A stretch of DNA of 64,000 nt from Pseudogulbenkiania ferrooxidans 2002 (GCF_000174355.1 NZ_ACIS01000001.1:62001-126000), one strand, 5' to 3'. Positions 1-7,872 are shown, counted from the first letter of the stretch. Translations and numbers: made by a program. The notes: generated by a model from the letters alone, not told the origin.

Positions 1-513
1 GTGTGGGCCTTCACCAACGCGCGCGACAATCCCGCCACCTGCGTCTACTCCACCACCCGCAGCGAGGATCGCGAGGCGCAGTTCAAGTGGGTCGGACCGC
101 TGGTCGACAACCCCTGGGTGCTGTTCGCGCGCAACGACGACACGCGCCCGGTGCGCGCACTGGAAGACGTCCGCCCCTACCTCTTGGGCGGCTACGTCGG
201 CGATGCCACCGCCCAGTTCCTGATGAGCAACGGCTACCGCGTCGAACTGGTGCCGGCCGACATACTCAACATGCGCAAGCTGGCCGACGGCCGCATCGAC
301 TACTGGGCCACCGGCAAGTACCAGGGCGCGTATCTCGCGGCACAGCAGAAGCAGGTCGGCATCCACCCGGTGCTCACCTTCAAGACGGTGCAGCTCTATC
401 TCGCCTGCAACAAGTCTACCGACGACGCGCTGATCCAGAAGCTCAACACCAGCCTCGGCGGTATGCGCGAGGAAGGCGTGATACAGAAGATCGTCGACCG
501 CTACCTGCATTGA
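1..513 (+). CDS. Solute-binding protein family 3, C-terminal part (cut by window start)
   Basis: The frame is open from the first base to a TGA at 511-513, so only the last 170 residues are present and the real start lies upstream. The residues resemble the second lobe of periplasmic family-3 solute-binding proteins: a GGYVGDATAQFL stretch near residue 63, a segment assigning a property to 'LADGRIDYWATG' near residue 96, and a C-terminal helix ending in IVDRYLH. Such proteins bind amino acids or related small molecules in the periplasm, either for an ABC importer or as an orphan receptor. No permease or ATPase gene follows, so this looks like the last gene of its unit. The ligand cannot be told from what is visible. 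Confidence 0.7.
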   Translation: MWAFTNARDNPATCVYSTTRSEDREAQFKWVGPLVDNPWVLFARNDDTRPVRALEDVRPYLLGGYVGDATAQFLMSNGYRVELVPADILNMRKLADGRIDYWATGKYQGAYLAAQQKQVGIHPVLTFKTVQLYLACNKSTDDALIQKLNTSLGGMREEGVIQKIVDRYLH

Positions 514-595
514 AGCGGCCGGGTTTTGCGGGACGCCGCCGCCGGGGCGGCGGCGGCTCTGCTAGAATGGCGCTTTTGCCGTCACCCCCATCGTC

Positions 596-1195
596 ATGAG
601 TCGTCCTCTTACCCCGCCGCGTGGGCGCCGGGCCTTGCCGCGCCTGCCCGCCGTTGCGCTGTTGCGGAGGGCCAGGGCTGTGCTGCAGCAGGGCGGTGTG
701 CTGGCCTATTCCACCGAATCCTGTTTCGGCCTGGGGTGCGATCCGTTCAATGTTGCAGCGATCCGCCGCGTGCTGGCGCTCAAGGCACGCCCCAACCACA
801 AGGGCCTGATCGTGATTGCCGCCTCGCTGGCGCAGGTGCGTCCGCTGATCCGCCCGTTGTCGGCGGCCGAGGAAGCGGAACTTGCCCGCTACTGGCCTGG
901 TCCTTATACCTTTTTGCTGCCGGCCTCGCCGCGCGTCCCGCCGCTGCTGCGCGGGCGGCACGACAAGATCGCGGTGCGGGTGACCGCGCACGGCGAGGCG
1001 GCGGCGCTGTGCCGCGCGCTGGGGACGGCGCTGGTGTCGACCTCGGCCAACCGCGCCGGGCAGACGTCGCTGAAAACCGCACAAGCCTGCCGCCGCGCCT
1101 TCGGTGCCGCGGTCTTGACGTTGCCGGGACGCATCGGCGGCAGCCGCCGTCCCTCCACCATCATCGATTTTGAAACCGGCCGCGTGCTCCGCTGA
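596..1195 (+). CDS. tsaC: L-threonylcarbamoyladenylate synthase, TsaC/YrdC/Sua5 family
   Basis: The 199-residue protein has the YrdC fold signatures: LKARPNHKGLIVI (about residues 61-73) for nucleotide and bicarbonate binding, a VSTSANRAG loop (about 147-155), and PSTIIDF near the C-terminus. The family makes threonylcarbamoyl-AMP from threonine, bicarbonate and ATP for the t6A37 modification of ANN-decoding tRNAs in the cytoplasm. The length fits the short TsaC form without the extra Sua5 domain. The ATG at 596 is the first start that gives a normal N-terminus; no strong Shine-Dalgarno is visible. A tolQ-like gene follows 33 bases later. Confidence 0.85.
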   Translation: MSRPLTPPRGRRALPRLPAVALLRRARAVLQQGGVLAYSTESCFGLGCDPFNVAAIRRVLALKARPNHKGLIVIAASLAQVRPLIRPLSAAEEAELARYWPGPYTFLLPASPRVPPLLRGRHDKIAVRVTAHGEAAALCRALGTALVSTSANRAGQTSLKTAQACRRAFGAAVLTLPGRIGGSRRPSTIIDFETGRVLR

Positions 1196-1228
1196 AGCGC
1201 ACGCGCCGTTTGTAACGAGGAACTAGCT

Positions 1229-1897
1229 TTGCAACCGATTTCTTTCATGAGCCTGATCCTGAACGCCAGCCTGGTGGTGCAACTGGTCATGCTGGGGCTG
1301 GCGCTGCTGTCGGTGCTGTCGTGGACGCTGATCATCAGCAAGCTCGGCACGCTGCGCTCGGCACGGCGCCACAGCGAAAGCTTCGAGCAGAATTTCTGGG
1401 GCGGCACCGACCTCAACCGGCTGTACGAGGATGCACGCCAGCAGGGCGACACCGTCGGCATGGAGCGCATCTTCCAGTCCGGCTTCGCCGAGTTCCTCAA
1501 GCAGCGCGGCCGTAGCGGCGCCGAGCTGTCCGACATCATGGACGGGGCGCGCCGCGCCATGCGCGCCGCCGCCCAGCGCGAGCTCGACCGCCTCGACAGC
1601 CACACTTCGTTCCTCGCCACGGTCGGTTCGGTGAGCCCCTACATCGGCCTGTTCGGCACGGTGTGGGGCATCATGCACGCCTTCATCGGCCTCGGTAACG
1701 CCGGCCAGGCGACGCTGTCGACGGTGGCGCCCGGCATCGCCGAGGCGCTGGTGGCCACCGCCATCGGCCTGTTCGCGGCGATTCCGGCGGTGGTGGCTTA
1801 CAACCGCTTCGCCGCCGACGTCGACCGCCTGGCGTCGCGCTTCGACACCTTCATGGAAGAGTTCTCCAACATCCTGCAGCGTCTCGCCACGCGCTGA
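1229..1897 (+). CDS. tolQ: TolQ-like proton channel protein (MotA/TolQ/ExbB family)
   Basis: The 222-residue inner-membrane protein has an N-terminal membrane helix (about residues 10-35), a cytoplasmic loop, and the family signature in the last two helices: TVGSVSPYIGLFGTVWGIM (about 131-149) and ALVATAIGLFAAIPAVVAYN (about 173-192). TolQ works with TolR to energise TolA in the Tol-Pal cell envelope system. I chose the TTG at 1229, which has a GAGGAA stretch upstream; an ATG at 1247 is the alternative. The usual partners (ybgC, tolR, tolA, tolB, pal) are absent: hairpins and an exporter gene follow. It could instead be an ExbB/TolQ paralogue serving another system. Confidence 0.8.
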   Translation: MQPISFMSLILNASLVVQLVMLGLALLSVLSWTLIISKLGTLRSARRHSESFEQNFWGGTDLNRLYEDARQQGDTVGMERIFQSGFAEFLKQRGRSGAELSDIMDGARRAMRAAAQRELDRLDSHTSFLATVGSVSPYIGLFGTVWGIMHAFIGLGNAGQATLSTVAPGIAEALVATAIGLFAAIPAVVAYNRFAADVDRLASRFDTFMEEFSNILQRLATR

Positions 1898-1915
1898 GAA
1901 CCTGCCCGCGATACC

Positions 1916-1949
1916 GGCTTCGGCCTAGCCGCCAAGGTTGGCCGAAGCC
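1916..1949. terminator. Imperfect hairpin carrying the GGTTGGCCGAAG word
   Basis: The left arm (1916-1930) and the right arm (1935-1949) pair imperfectly just after the tolQ stop. The right arm is an exact copy of the repeated word GGTTGGCCGAAG. A second, perfect 8-bp hairpin (CTGTTCGC/GCGAACAG) follows at 1951-1970. Together they probably end the tsaC-tolQ transcript, although no long T-run follows. Confidence 0.55.
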
Positions 1950-2048
1950 ACTGTTCGCCTGCGCGAACAGTCTTGTCGCGTCCACCTGCCTTGTATTTCG
2001 TGCCGGCAGTGGGATGATGTCATCCTGTTTCCGATGCGATGTCCTGCC

Positions 2049-2930
2049 ATGTCCCCGCGCCGCGTGCCTCCCCTTACCCTTGCCGCCCTGCTGTCGCTCT
2101 ACCTGATCTGGGGCTCGACCTACTTCGCCATCCACGTCGCCGTCGACTCGTGGCCACCGCTGTTGATGGCCGGGGTGCGCTTCGTGATCGCTGGCACCGT
2201 GCTGGCGTCGTTTCTGCTGTGGCGCGGCGAGGCCTTGCCGAACTGGCGCCAGCTCGGCAGCTCCACCCTGCTCGGCGTGCTGATGCCGGGCATGGGCAAC
2301 GGCCTGGTGACGGTGGCGCAGAAGAGCGTGTCGTCCGGCGTGGCGGCGCTGATGGTGGCGACGGTGCCGCTGTTCACCACCTTGTGCGCCCGGCTGTTCG
2401 GGCAGCGCACCCGCCCGCTGGAGTGGGCCGGCATGGGGCTGGGCCTGGCCGGCATCGCGCTGCTCAACATGGGCAGCAGCCTGTCGCTGAGCCCGCTGGG
2501 CGGCATCCTGCTGTTGCTGGCCTGCGCCGGCTGGGCGCTCGGCTCGGCCTGGAGCAAGCACCTGCCGCAGCCGGGCGGCCTGATGGCGAGCGCCATGATG
2601 ATGCTGATGGGCGGCATCGCGCTGCTGGTCGCCAGCGTGGCAAGCGGCGAGCGCCTGGCGGCGGTGCCCACCTTCGAAGGCTGGCTGGCGCTGGGCTACC
2701 TGGTGGTGTTCGGCTCGCTGATCGCTTACAGCGCCTATCTCTATCTGCTCGCCAACGTCAGTCCGGCCACCGCCACCAGCTACGCCTACGTCAACCCGGT
2801 GATCGCGGTGCTGCTGGGGGTGCTGTTTCTCGGGGAGCAGGTCGGCCGCCAGGAGCTGGGCGCGCTGGTGGTGATCGTGGCGGGCGTGGTGTTGATCGGC
2901 TGGAAGAAGGCCGAGCCGCGCCCCGCCTAG
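2049..2930 (+). CDS. yedA: EamA-family drug/metabolite exporter, YedA-like
   Basis: The 293-residue membrane protein shows about ten hydrophobic segments in two EamA repeats. It opens with a YLIWGSTYFAI motif (about residues 18-28) and has the typical SYAYVNPVIAVLLG motif near residues 242-255. The family (10-TMS drug/metabolite transporters) exports small metabolites or drugs across the inner membrane; YedA is the closest named resemblance, but the substrate is unknown. Starts at 2034 and 2049 are both in frame. I prefer 2049 because it gives the usual short N-terminus. The stop codon overlaps the stop of the converging lrp-like gene. Confidence 0.8.
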   Translation: MSPRRVPPLTLAALLSLYLIWGSTYFAIHVAVDSWPPLLMAGVRFVIAGTVLASFLLWRGEALPNWRQLGSSTLLGVLMPGMGNGLVTVAQKSVSSGVAALMVATVPLFTTLCARLFGQRTRPLEWAGMGLGLAGIALLNMGSSLSLSPLGGILLLLACAGWALGSAWSKHLPQPGGLMASAMMMLMGGIALLVASVASGERLAAVPTFEGWLALGYLVVFGSLIAYSAYLYLLANVSPATATSYAYVNPVIAVLLGVLFLGEQVGRQELGALVVIVAGVVLIGWKKAEPRPA

Positions 2931-3367
2931 TCCACCGGCAGCGGCGGCAGGCGCGGCGTGATCGGGGTGTCGATGACGATCGAGGTCTTGGTGTCGCCGT
3001 ACTGCATCAGCTCGGCGATCAGCGTCTGCAATGCCGCCATGGTGTCCACCGCCACCTTCAGCAGCAGGCCGCTGCTGCCGGTGATCGACTCGCACGACAC
3101 GATGCCCGGCACGTCCTTGAGTTTCTCCAGCACGGCGTAGAACTCCAGGTGTTTCACCGTCAGCTCGATCACGCACTGGATCGGAAAGCCCAGCCGCGCC
3201 AGGTCCACCCCGACGTGGTAGCCGGTGATGATGCCGGCGCGCTCCAGCTTGTCGATACGGTCGGCCACCGCGGGGGCCGACAGGTTCACCCGTCGCGCCA
3301 GCTCGGCGAAGCTGAGACGGGCGTTTTCGTGCAGTGCAGCGAGAATCTTGTGATCGAATTTGTCCAC
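2927..3367 (-). CDS. Lrp/AsnC family transcriptional regulator
   Basis: The 146-residue protein has an N-terminal helix-turn-helix (about residues 1-55, with the pattern DHKILAALHENARLSFAELA and the recognition helix near SAPAVADRI). A C-terminal RAM/AsnC effector-binding domain (about 65-140) contains the typical GIVSCESITGSSGLLLKV strand-turn. Such proteins form octamers that sense amino acids and control metabolism or transport genes. It converges on the EamA exporter and shares its last bases. Divergently lies a 418-base stretch leading to phoB. A TATAAT lies on its strand at 3417-3412, a suitable distance upstream of the ATG. Confidence 0.88.
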   Translation of the reverse strand: MDKFDHKILAALHENARLSFAELARRVNLSAPAVADRIDKLERAGIITGYHVGVDLARLGFPIQCVIELTVKHLEFYAVLEKLKDVPGIVSCESITGSSGLLLKVAVDTMAALQTLIAELMQYGDTKTSIVIDTPITPRLPPLPVD

Positions 3368-3411
3368 TTTGGATTCGAAGGCGTTAGCCGGAAATATGCG
3401 TTGAAACGAAA

Positions 3412-3417
3412 ATTATA
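3412..3417 (-). promoter_or_regulatory. Likely -10 box for the Lrp/AsnC gene
   Basis: On the minus strand the bases read TATAAT, preceded by GGGG, about 45 bases before the ATG at 3367. No good -35 box lies at the usual distance, so an activator-dependent or self-regulated promoter is possible. Confidence 0.4.
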
Positions 3418-3466
3418 CCCCGGTAAATCGACGGTTTTCTTATTAATTCGGCCCCGCAGCCTACGT

Positions 3467-3675
3467 ACAATACGTTCCGTGATGAGGCAGCGCGCTACCG
3501 TCCCGCGGGACGGCGGCACGCTCCTTGGACTGGATACGTGGACCCCCCGAGGTGTGCCCGATGCGTCGGGAGCGGTCGCTGTTCTGGTGATCTCTTTGTC
3601 CCCGGTCTCAAGTCATTTCTCTTTAGTATTGACGACGATCCTTCAAGGCCTGTCTTGCGACAGGCCTGTTTTTTT
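3467..3675 (+). ncRNA. Candidate small RNA with intrinsic terminator
   Basis: There is no convincing protein gene between 3368 and 3785. A TACAAT (3467-3472) could be a -10 box, though its -35 is weak. About 200 bases later comes a strong intrinsic terminator (stem 3646-3654/3659-3667, then seven T). No gene precedes this terminator on the plus strand, so it must end a short transcript. Two more perfect hairpins lie inside: CCGTCCC/GGGACGG at 3498-3513 and CCCGA/TCGGG at 3557-3570. The size resembles regulatory RNAs, but I recognise no known family, and 6S RNA pairing is not apparent. Confidence 0.35.
3646..3675 (+). terminator. Intrinsic terminator upstream of phoB
   Basis: A perfect 9-bp stem (AGGCCTGTC/GACAGGCCT) with a TTGC loop is followed by a run of seven T. 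It faces the phoB direction but lies upstream of phoB, so it ends an unannotated short transcript. Confidence 0.8.
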
Positions 3676-3722
3676 GCCTGTTTCCCCCGACTTTGTTACC
3701 GTGACTTGGCATTTCCCGGGAA

Positions 3723-3740
3723 ATGTCATATTTCTGTAAT
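3723..3740 (+). promoter_or_regulatory. Pho box upstream of phoB
   Basis: The bases ATGTCAT-ATTT-CTGTAAT follow the PhoB-binding pattern of two 7-bp direct repeats (CTGTCAT-like) with a 4-bp spacer, ending 45 bases before the phoB start. This predicts autoregulation of phoBR under phosphate starvation. A perfect 16-bp palindrome (3710-3725) overlaps its left edge. Confidence 0.6.
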
Positions 3741-3785
3741 CCCCGCTTCTTATCCTCTGGGCAGACTCTCTGCCAATGGATCATC

Positions 3786-4475
3786 ATGCCTGCGAACATT
3801 CTGCTCGTTGAAGACGAACCGGCCATTCAGGAACTGATAGCGTTCAACCTGACCCAGGCCGGCCACCATGTGCTGCGCGCCAGCACCGCCGAGGCCGCGC
3901 TGATGCTGGTCAAGAATGCCTTGCCGGACCTGGTGCTGCTGGACTGGATGCTGCCCGGCGGCTCCGGCATCGACATCGCCAAGCGCCTGCGCGCCGACGA
4001 GCGCACGCGCCAGGTGCCGATCATCATGCTGACCGCGCGCTCCGACGAACAGGACAAGATCGTCGGGCTGGAAACCGGCGCCGACGACTACATCACCAAG
4101 CCGTTCTCGCCGCGCGAGCTGTTGGCGCGCATCAAGGCGGTGCTGCGCCGCCGTGCGCCACAAATGACCGACGACGCGGTCGAGGTTAAGGGCCTGCGGC
4201 TCGATCCGGCCACCCACCGCGTCAGCACCGATGGCAATCCGATCGACCTCGGCCCGACCGAATTCCGCCTGCTGCACTTCTTCATGACCCACCCGGAACG
4301 GGTGCACTCGCGCGCGCAGCTGCTCGACCAGGTCTGGGGCGACCACGTGTTCGTCGAGGAGCGCACCGTCGACGTGCACATCCGCCGCCTGCGCAGCTCG
4401 CTGGAAGCGACCGGGCACGATGGCCTGATCCAGACCGTGCGCGGCACCGGCTACCGCTTCTCCACGCAACAGTGA
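3786..4475 (+). CDS. phoB: Phosphate regulon response regulator PhoB
   Basis: The 229-residue protein has a receiver domain (about residues 1-120) with the acidic pair ED at 10-11, phospho-acceptor Asp in LLDWMLP (about 54), Thr in MLTAR and Lys in YITKPFSPREL. A winged-helix OmpR-type DNA-binding domain (about 135-228) ends with VRGTGYRFS. The WMLPGGSG and TKPFSPRELLARI segments match PhoB closely. Phosphorylated PhoB activates phosphate uptake genes. The ATG at 3786 follows a Pho box by 45 bases, and phoR begins 11 bases after the stop, so the two form an operon. Confidence 0.93.
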   Translation: MPANILLVEDEPAIQELIAFNLTQAGHHVLRASTAEAALMLVKNALPDLVLLDWMLPGGSGIDIAKRLRADERTRQVPIIMLTARSDEQDKIVGLETGADDYITKPFSPRELLARIKAVLRRRAPQMTDDAVEVKGLRLDPATHRVSTDGNPIDLGPTEFRLLHFFMTHPERVHSRAQLLDQVWGDHVFVEERTVDVHIRRLRSSLEATGHDGLIQTVRGTGYRFSTQQ

Positions 4476-4486
4476 GGTAGGCTTTT

Positions 4487-5791
4487 TTGCGCGAATTTGC
4501 ACAGCGTACGCTGCTCTGGCTGGTGGCCATCGTGCTGCTCGGGCTGGGGTTCTGGTGGGCCTCCGGCGCGCTCGACGCCTTGCTGGTGCTCTGCATCGGC
4601 CTGGGCGGCTGGCTCGCCTTCCATCTCTATCACCTCGCGCTGCTGCTGCGCTGGCTCCAGCACCCCTCGGCCGAGCGCGTGCCGGATGGTTTCGGTGCCT
4701 GGCACACGGTGTTCATCACGCTGTACCGGCAGAGCAAGATGCAAAGCCAGAGCAAGCGCAAGCTGACCAAAACCGTGGAGCGCTTCATCAACGCCGGCGA
4801 GGCGATGCCGGACGGCGTGGTGGTACTGGACGAGCACGACCGCATCGAGTGGCTCAACCCGATGGCGGTGGAGCATTTCGGGCTCGACCGCAAGCGCGAC
4901 GTCGGCAACCAGATTTTCAACCTGATCCGCCAGCCGGCGTTCAACGCCTACATGAAGGCGGACCGCTTCAGCCAGCCCTTGATCCTGCGCTCCTCCCAGC
5001 CTGACGAGCGGGTGCTGAGCATCCAGCTGGTGCCGTTCGACTCCACCCGCAAGCTGATCCTGTCGCGCGACATCACCCAGCTGGAGCGGGTGCAGACGGT
5101 GCACCGCGACTTCGTCGCCAACGTCTCGCACGAGCTGCGTACGCCGTTGACGGTGATCGGCGGCTTCCTCGAGACGCTCTCCGACATGCCGGACAACCCG
5201 GCGCTGTTGCGCCAGTTCCTGCCGATGATGATGGAGCAGTCGCGGCGCATGCAGAGCCTGGTGGAGGATCTGCTGATCCTGTCGCGGCTGGAGAACAGCC
5301 CGAAGAACACCGCCAACGAGAAGGTCAACATGAGCGAGCTGCTCGACACGCTGATGGTCGAGGCCGAGGGGCTGTCGCAGGGGCGCCATCAGATCCGGCT
5401 GCAGCGCGACACGTCGCTGTGGCTGTGGGGCAACGCCCAGGAGCTGCACTCGGCGTTCGGCAACCTGGTGTCCAACGCGGTGCGCTACACCCCGGACGGC
5501 GGCGACGTCACGCTATGCTGGAAGGAGGAGGGCGAGAAGCTGGTGTTCTCGGTCAAGGACAGCGGCATCGGCATTCCGCGCGAACACATCCCGCGTCTGA
5601 CCGAGCGCTTCTACCGCGTCGACCGCGGCCGCTCGCGCGGCAATGGCGGCACCGGGCTGGGACTCGCCATCGTCAAGCACGTGGTGGCGCGCCACCAGGC
5701 GCGCCTCGAGGTGCACAGCGAGCCGGAGCGCGGCAGCACCTTCAGCGTGGTGTTCAACCGCTCCCAGATGGCCGAGCCGGAAGCGGCCTGA
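4487..5791 (+). CDS. phoR: Phosphate regulon sensor kinase PhoR
   Basis: The 434-residue protein has two N-terminal membrane helices (about 7-55), a PhoR-type linker, a PAS domain (about 95-200), a dimerisation/histidine domain with the phospho-His in NVSHELRTPLT (about 212-222), and an ATPase domain with the N box (FGNLVSNAVRYTPDGG), G1 (DSGIGIP) and G2 (GGTGLGLAIVKH). It senses phosphate status through the Pst/PhoU complex and phosphorylates PhoB. The start is a TTG at 4487 with an AGGTAGG ribosome site just before it. No large periplasmic domain is present, as expected for PhoR. Confidence 0.92.
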   Translation: MREFAQRTLLWLVAIVLLGLGFWWASGALDALLVLCIGLGGWLAFHLYHLALLLRWLQHPSAERVPDGFGAWHTVFITLYRQSKMQSQSKRKLTKTVERFINAGEAMPDGVVVLDEHDRIEWLNPMAVEHFGLDRKRDVGNQIFNLIRQPAFNAYMKADRFSQPLILRSSQPDERVLSIQLVPFDSTRKLILSRDITQLERVQTVHRDFVANVSHELRTPLTVIGGFLETLSDMPDNPALLRQFLPMMMEQSRRMQSLVEDLLILSRLENSPKNTANEKVNMSELLDTLMVEAEGLSQGRHQIRLQRDTSLWLWGNAQELHSAFGNLVSNAVRYTPDGGDVTLCWKEEGEKLVFSVKDSGIGIPREHIPRLTERFYRVDRGRSRGNGGTGLGLAIVKHVVARHQARLEVHSEPERGSTFSVVFNRSQMAEPEAA

Positions 5792-5886
5792 GCGCGTGAT
5801 CCTGCCCTTGGCGTGGGCCGCTGTGCCGCGCTAAGATGATCTTCCTGTTGTCATCGAATACCCCTCAACCAACCGGGAAGTACGCC

Positions 5887-6945
5887 ATGAACCGCCTGCA
5901 AGCCATCCGTCCCTTCGGCCAACGTATCTGGCTGGACAACCTGTCGCGTGAACTGCTGGCCTCCGGCACGCTCGCGCGCCTGGTGGAGGAAGACGGCATC
6001 GCCGGCGTGACCTCCAACCCGACCATCTTCCACAAGGCCATCGCCAGCGACCCGCGCTATCAGGAAGACCTGGCCGCACTGAAACTGCGCGCGCTGGACG
6101 CCGAGCAGTGCTACGAGGCGCTGGTGATCCCGGACATCCAGGCCGCCTGCGACCTGTTGGCCCCGCAGTACCGCGCCAGCGCCGGCGACGACGGCTACGT
6201 CAGCCTGGAAGTGTCGCCGCTGTTGGCCAACGATGCCGCCGGCACTCTGGCCGCGGCGCGCCGGCTGTGGCAGGCGGTCGCTCGTCCCAACCTGATGATC
6301 AAGATTCCGGCCACCGCCGCCGGGGTGGAGGCATTGCGCACCCTGACCCGCGAGGGCGTCAACGTCAACATTACGCTGCTGTTCAGCCTGCCCCAGGTCG
6401 AGGCAGTGTGGGACGGCTACCTCGCCGGCCTGCAGCAGCGCCTGGAGGACGGCAACGACGTCAAGCCGGTCAAGGCGGTGGCGAGCTTCTTCCTGTCGCG
6501 CGTCGACAGCCTGCTCGATCCGCAGCTGGCACCAGAGCTGCAGGGCAAGGTCGCGGTGGCGCTGGCCAAGGCCGCGTACGCGCGCTACCGCCAGCGTTTC
6601 CACGGCGCCGAATTCGCCGCGCTGCGCGCCGCCGGGGCACGCCCGCAGTACCTGTTGTGGGCCAGCACCGGGACCAAGAATGCGGCCTACTCCGACGTGC
6701 TGTACGTCGCCAGCCTGATCGGCCAGGAAACCGTCAACACCGTACCGGACGCCACCCTGGCGGCGTTCCGCGACCACGGCGCCGCCGCCGAGACCCTGCC
6801 GCACGGGCTGGAGGAAGCGATGACGGTGTTGCACCGCGTCGGCGCTTCCGGTATCGACCTTGTCGCCGTCGGCGACAAGCTGCAGCAGGACGGTCTCAAG
6901 CTGTTCGTCGAGTCGTATCAGGCGCTGCTGGAGCTGACAGCCTGA
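5887..6945 (+). CDS. tal: Transaldolase
   Basis: The 352-residue cytoplasmic enzyme of the non-oxidative pentose phosphate pathway moves a dihydroxyacetone unit between sugar phosphates. The catalytic Lys is in NLMIKIPATAAG (about residue 140). GVTSNPTIFHKAI (about 39-51) and LLWASTGTKN (about 257-266) are class signatures. The length fits the longer TalB-like/Tal2 group common in bacteria outside the enterics. The ATG at 5887 has a GGGAAG ribosome site; an upstream ATG at 5836 is less likely. It stands alone between phoR and an intergenic element, and a strong terminator follows at 7111-7140. Confidence 0.92.
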   Translation: MNRLQAIRPFGQRIWLDNLSRELLASGTLARLVEEDGIAGVTSNPTIFHKAIASDPRYQEDLAALKLRALDAEQCYEALVIPDIQAACDLLAPQYRASAGDDGYVSLEVSPLLANDAAGTLAAARRLWQAVARPNLMIKIPATAAGVEALRTLTREGVNVNITLLFSLPQVEAVWDGYLAGLQQRLEDGNDVKPVKAVASFFLSRVDSLLDPQLAPELQGKVAVALAKAAYARYRQRFHGAEFAALRAAGARPQYLLWASTGTKNAAYSDVLYVASLIGQETVNTVPDATLAAFRDHGAAAETLPHGLEEAMTVLHRVGASGIDLVAVGDKLQQDGLKLFVESYQALLELTA

Positions 6946-7110
6946 GATCTGGTGAATAAATCTGCTGTGCACCTCCATTCCGGTCCTGTGATGCTCGCCG
7001 TACCACTTGTACGGCTGAGTCATTCGATCTTCCTTGGGTCGAACCAGCCTGGGGGTGCTCGCAACGATGTCTTTCACCCGCTCTGAGCCTGATGATGCTT
7101 CGGAGCCAAT
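6946..7110. other. Intergenic element with hairpin, possibly a repeat family
   Basis: There is no gene here. The stretch contains a perfect hairpin GCCGTAC/GTACGGC (about 6998-7016). It also has short blocks (CATTCCGGTCCTGTG near 6976, then an ATCTTCCTTGG block) that resemble blocks in the element at 8908-9110. This suggests a related interspersed element, but the similarity is partial. Confidence 0.3.
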
Positions 7111-7140
7111 AAAAACGGGATGGCGTACCATCCCGTTTTT
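7111..7140. terminator. Bidirectional terminator between tal and the hemerythrin gene
   Basis: A perfect 13-bp stem (AAAAACGGGATGG/CCATCCCGTTTTT) with a CGTA loop has A and T runs on both sides. It can therefore end tal on the plus strand and the hemerythrin gene on the minus strand. Confidence 0.9.
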
Positions 7141-7149
7141 TGTTGGATA

Positions 7150-7164
7150 AGGTTGGCCGAAGCC
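7150..7164 (+). repeat. Single copy of AGGTTGGCCGAAGCC
   Basis: This exact copy of the repeated word abuts the stop codon of the hemerythrin gene (7165-7167) and lies next to the terminator at 7111-7140. It is not part of an inverted pair. Confidence 0.8.
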
Positions 7165-7695
7165 TCAGCCCGGTTGCTGCCGCCGCGCCGCCATGCGCTG
7201 CCCGGCCTGGCGCAGCTCCTCCTCGCTCAGGGTGGCGGCAACCAGCGGGAACAGCCAGTCCTCCTCCAGCTGGGCGTGGCTGCGGTAATGCACCGTGAAG
7301 GCGTGGATCGCTTCGGCGTCGACCCGCGCCGCCGTACCGTCCTGCAGCGCCAGCAGTTGCTTCCGCAGCGCCTGCCAGCGTTGGCCGAACATGACGTGAT
7401 CGGCCGCCAGCCGCGCCAGCGGCGTGTCGGTGTCGGGCAGGCGCTGGCGCAATAGCGGGAACAGCTCGTCTTCCTCGTCGGCGTGGTGCGCCGGGCCGGC
7501 CACGTCGAAGTAGCGCAGGATACCCGCCACCGAACTCTGCAGTGCCGGGGTGACACCCTGTGCGGCGAGATAGCCGGGCAGCTTGTCGAGCAGGCTGCAG
7601 AAGTGGCGCACCTTGTCGTGGCAGGCGCCGAGCATCTCCAGCGGCGCGTCGAAGCTGGGGGCGGCATTCTGGCCGAGATTGTCGAGTCGCAGCAT
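7165..7695 (-). CDS. Hemerythrin (HHE cation-binding) domain protein
   Basis: The 176-residue protein looks like a four-helix HHE domain. The His and Glu ligands are at the expected places: ACHDKVRHFC (about 24-33), AGPAHHADEEDELFP (about 68-82), LAADHVMF (about 95-102) and HYRSHAQLEEDWLFP (about 136-150). Such domains bind a di-iron centre and serve in oxygen or nitric oxide sensing, iron handling or stress repair. The ATG at 7695 has an AGGAAC ribosome site. It converges on tal. Its exact role is unknown. Confidence 0.82.
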   Translation of the reverse strand: MLRLDNLGQNAAPSFDAPLEMLGACHDKVRHFCSLLDKLPGYLAAQGVTPALQSSVAGILRYFDVAGPAHHADEEDELFPLLRQRLPDTDTPLARLAADHVMFGQRWQALRKQLLALQDGTAARVDAEAIHAFTVHYRSHAQLEEDWLFPLVAATLSEEELRQAGQRMAARRQQPG

Positions 7696-7872
7696 GGCAG
7701 GTTCCTGGTGGGATGGCAGGCGTCCAGTGTGCCCGAGCCCGGCGCGCGCGGCCATGACTGCGCTCAAGAAACGCCGGGCAGGCTGGCCGGCGCCGCGCTT
7801 CTGCACCACAATGACGGGGTATGCGCCCGTGGTGCGGCGCTGCGTCTCTCGCTCGTTACCAAGAGTCTCCCC

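Noticed and set aside
1-513. GTG at position 1 as the true start of the first gene
   Set aside because: The product begins in the middle of a binding-protein lobe with no signal peptide, so the gene is cut by the window edge.
3467-3675. 6S RNA
   Set aside because: The size fits, but I could not find the long closing stem and central bubble of 6S RNA; only local hairpins and a terminator are seen.
3538-3837. A 99-residue plus-strand frame before phoB
   Set aside because: It runs through a strong terminator and overlaps the phoB start in another frame; its composition is unlike a protein.
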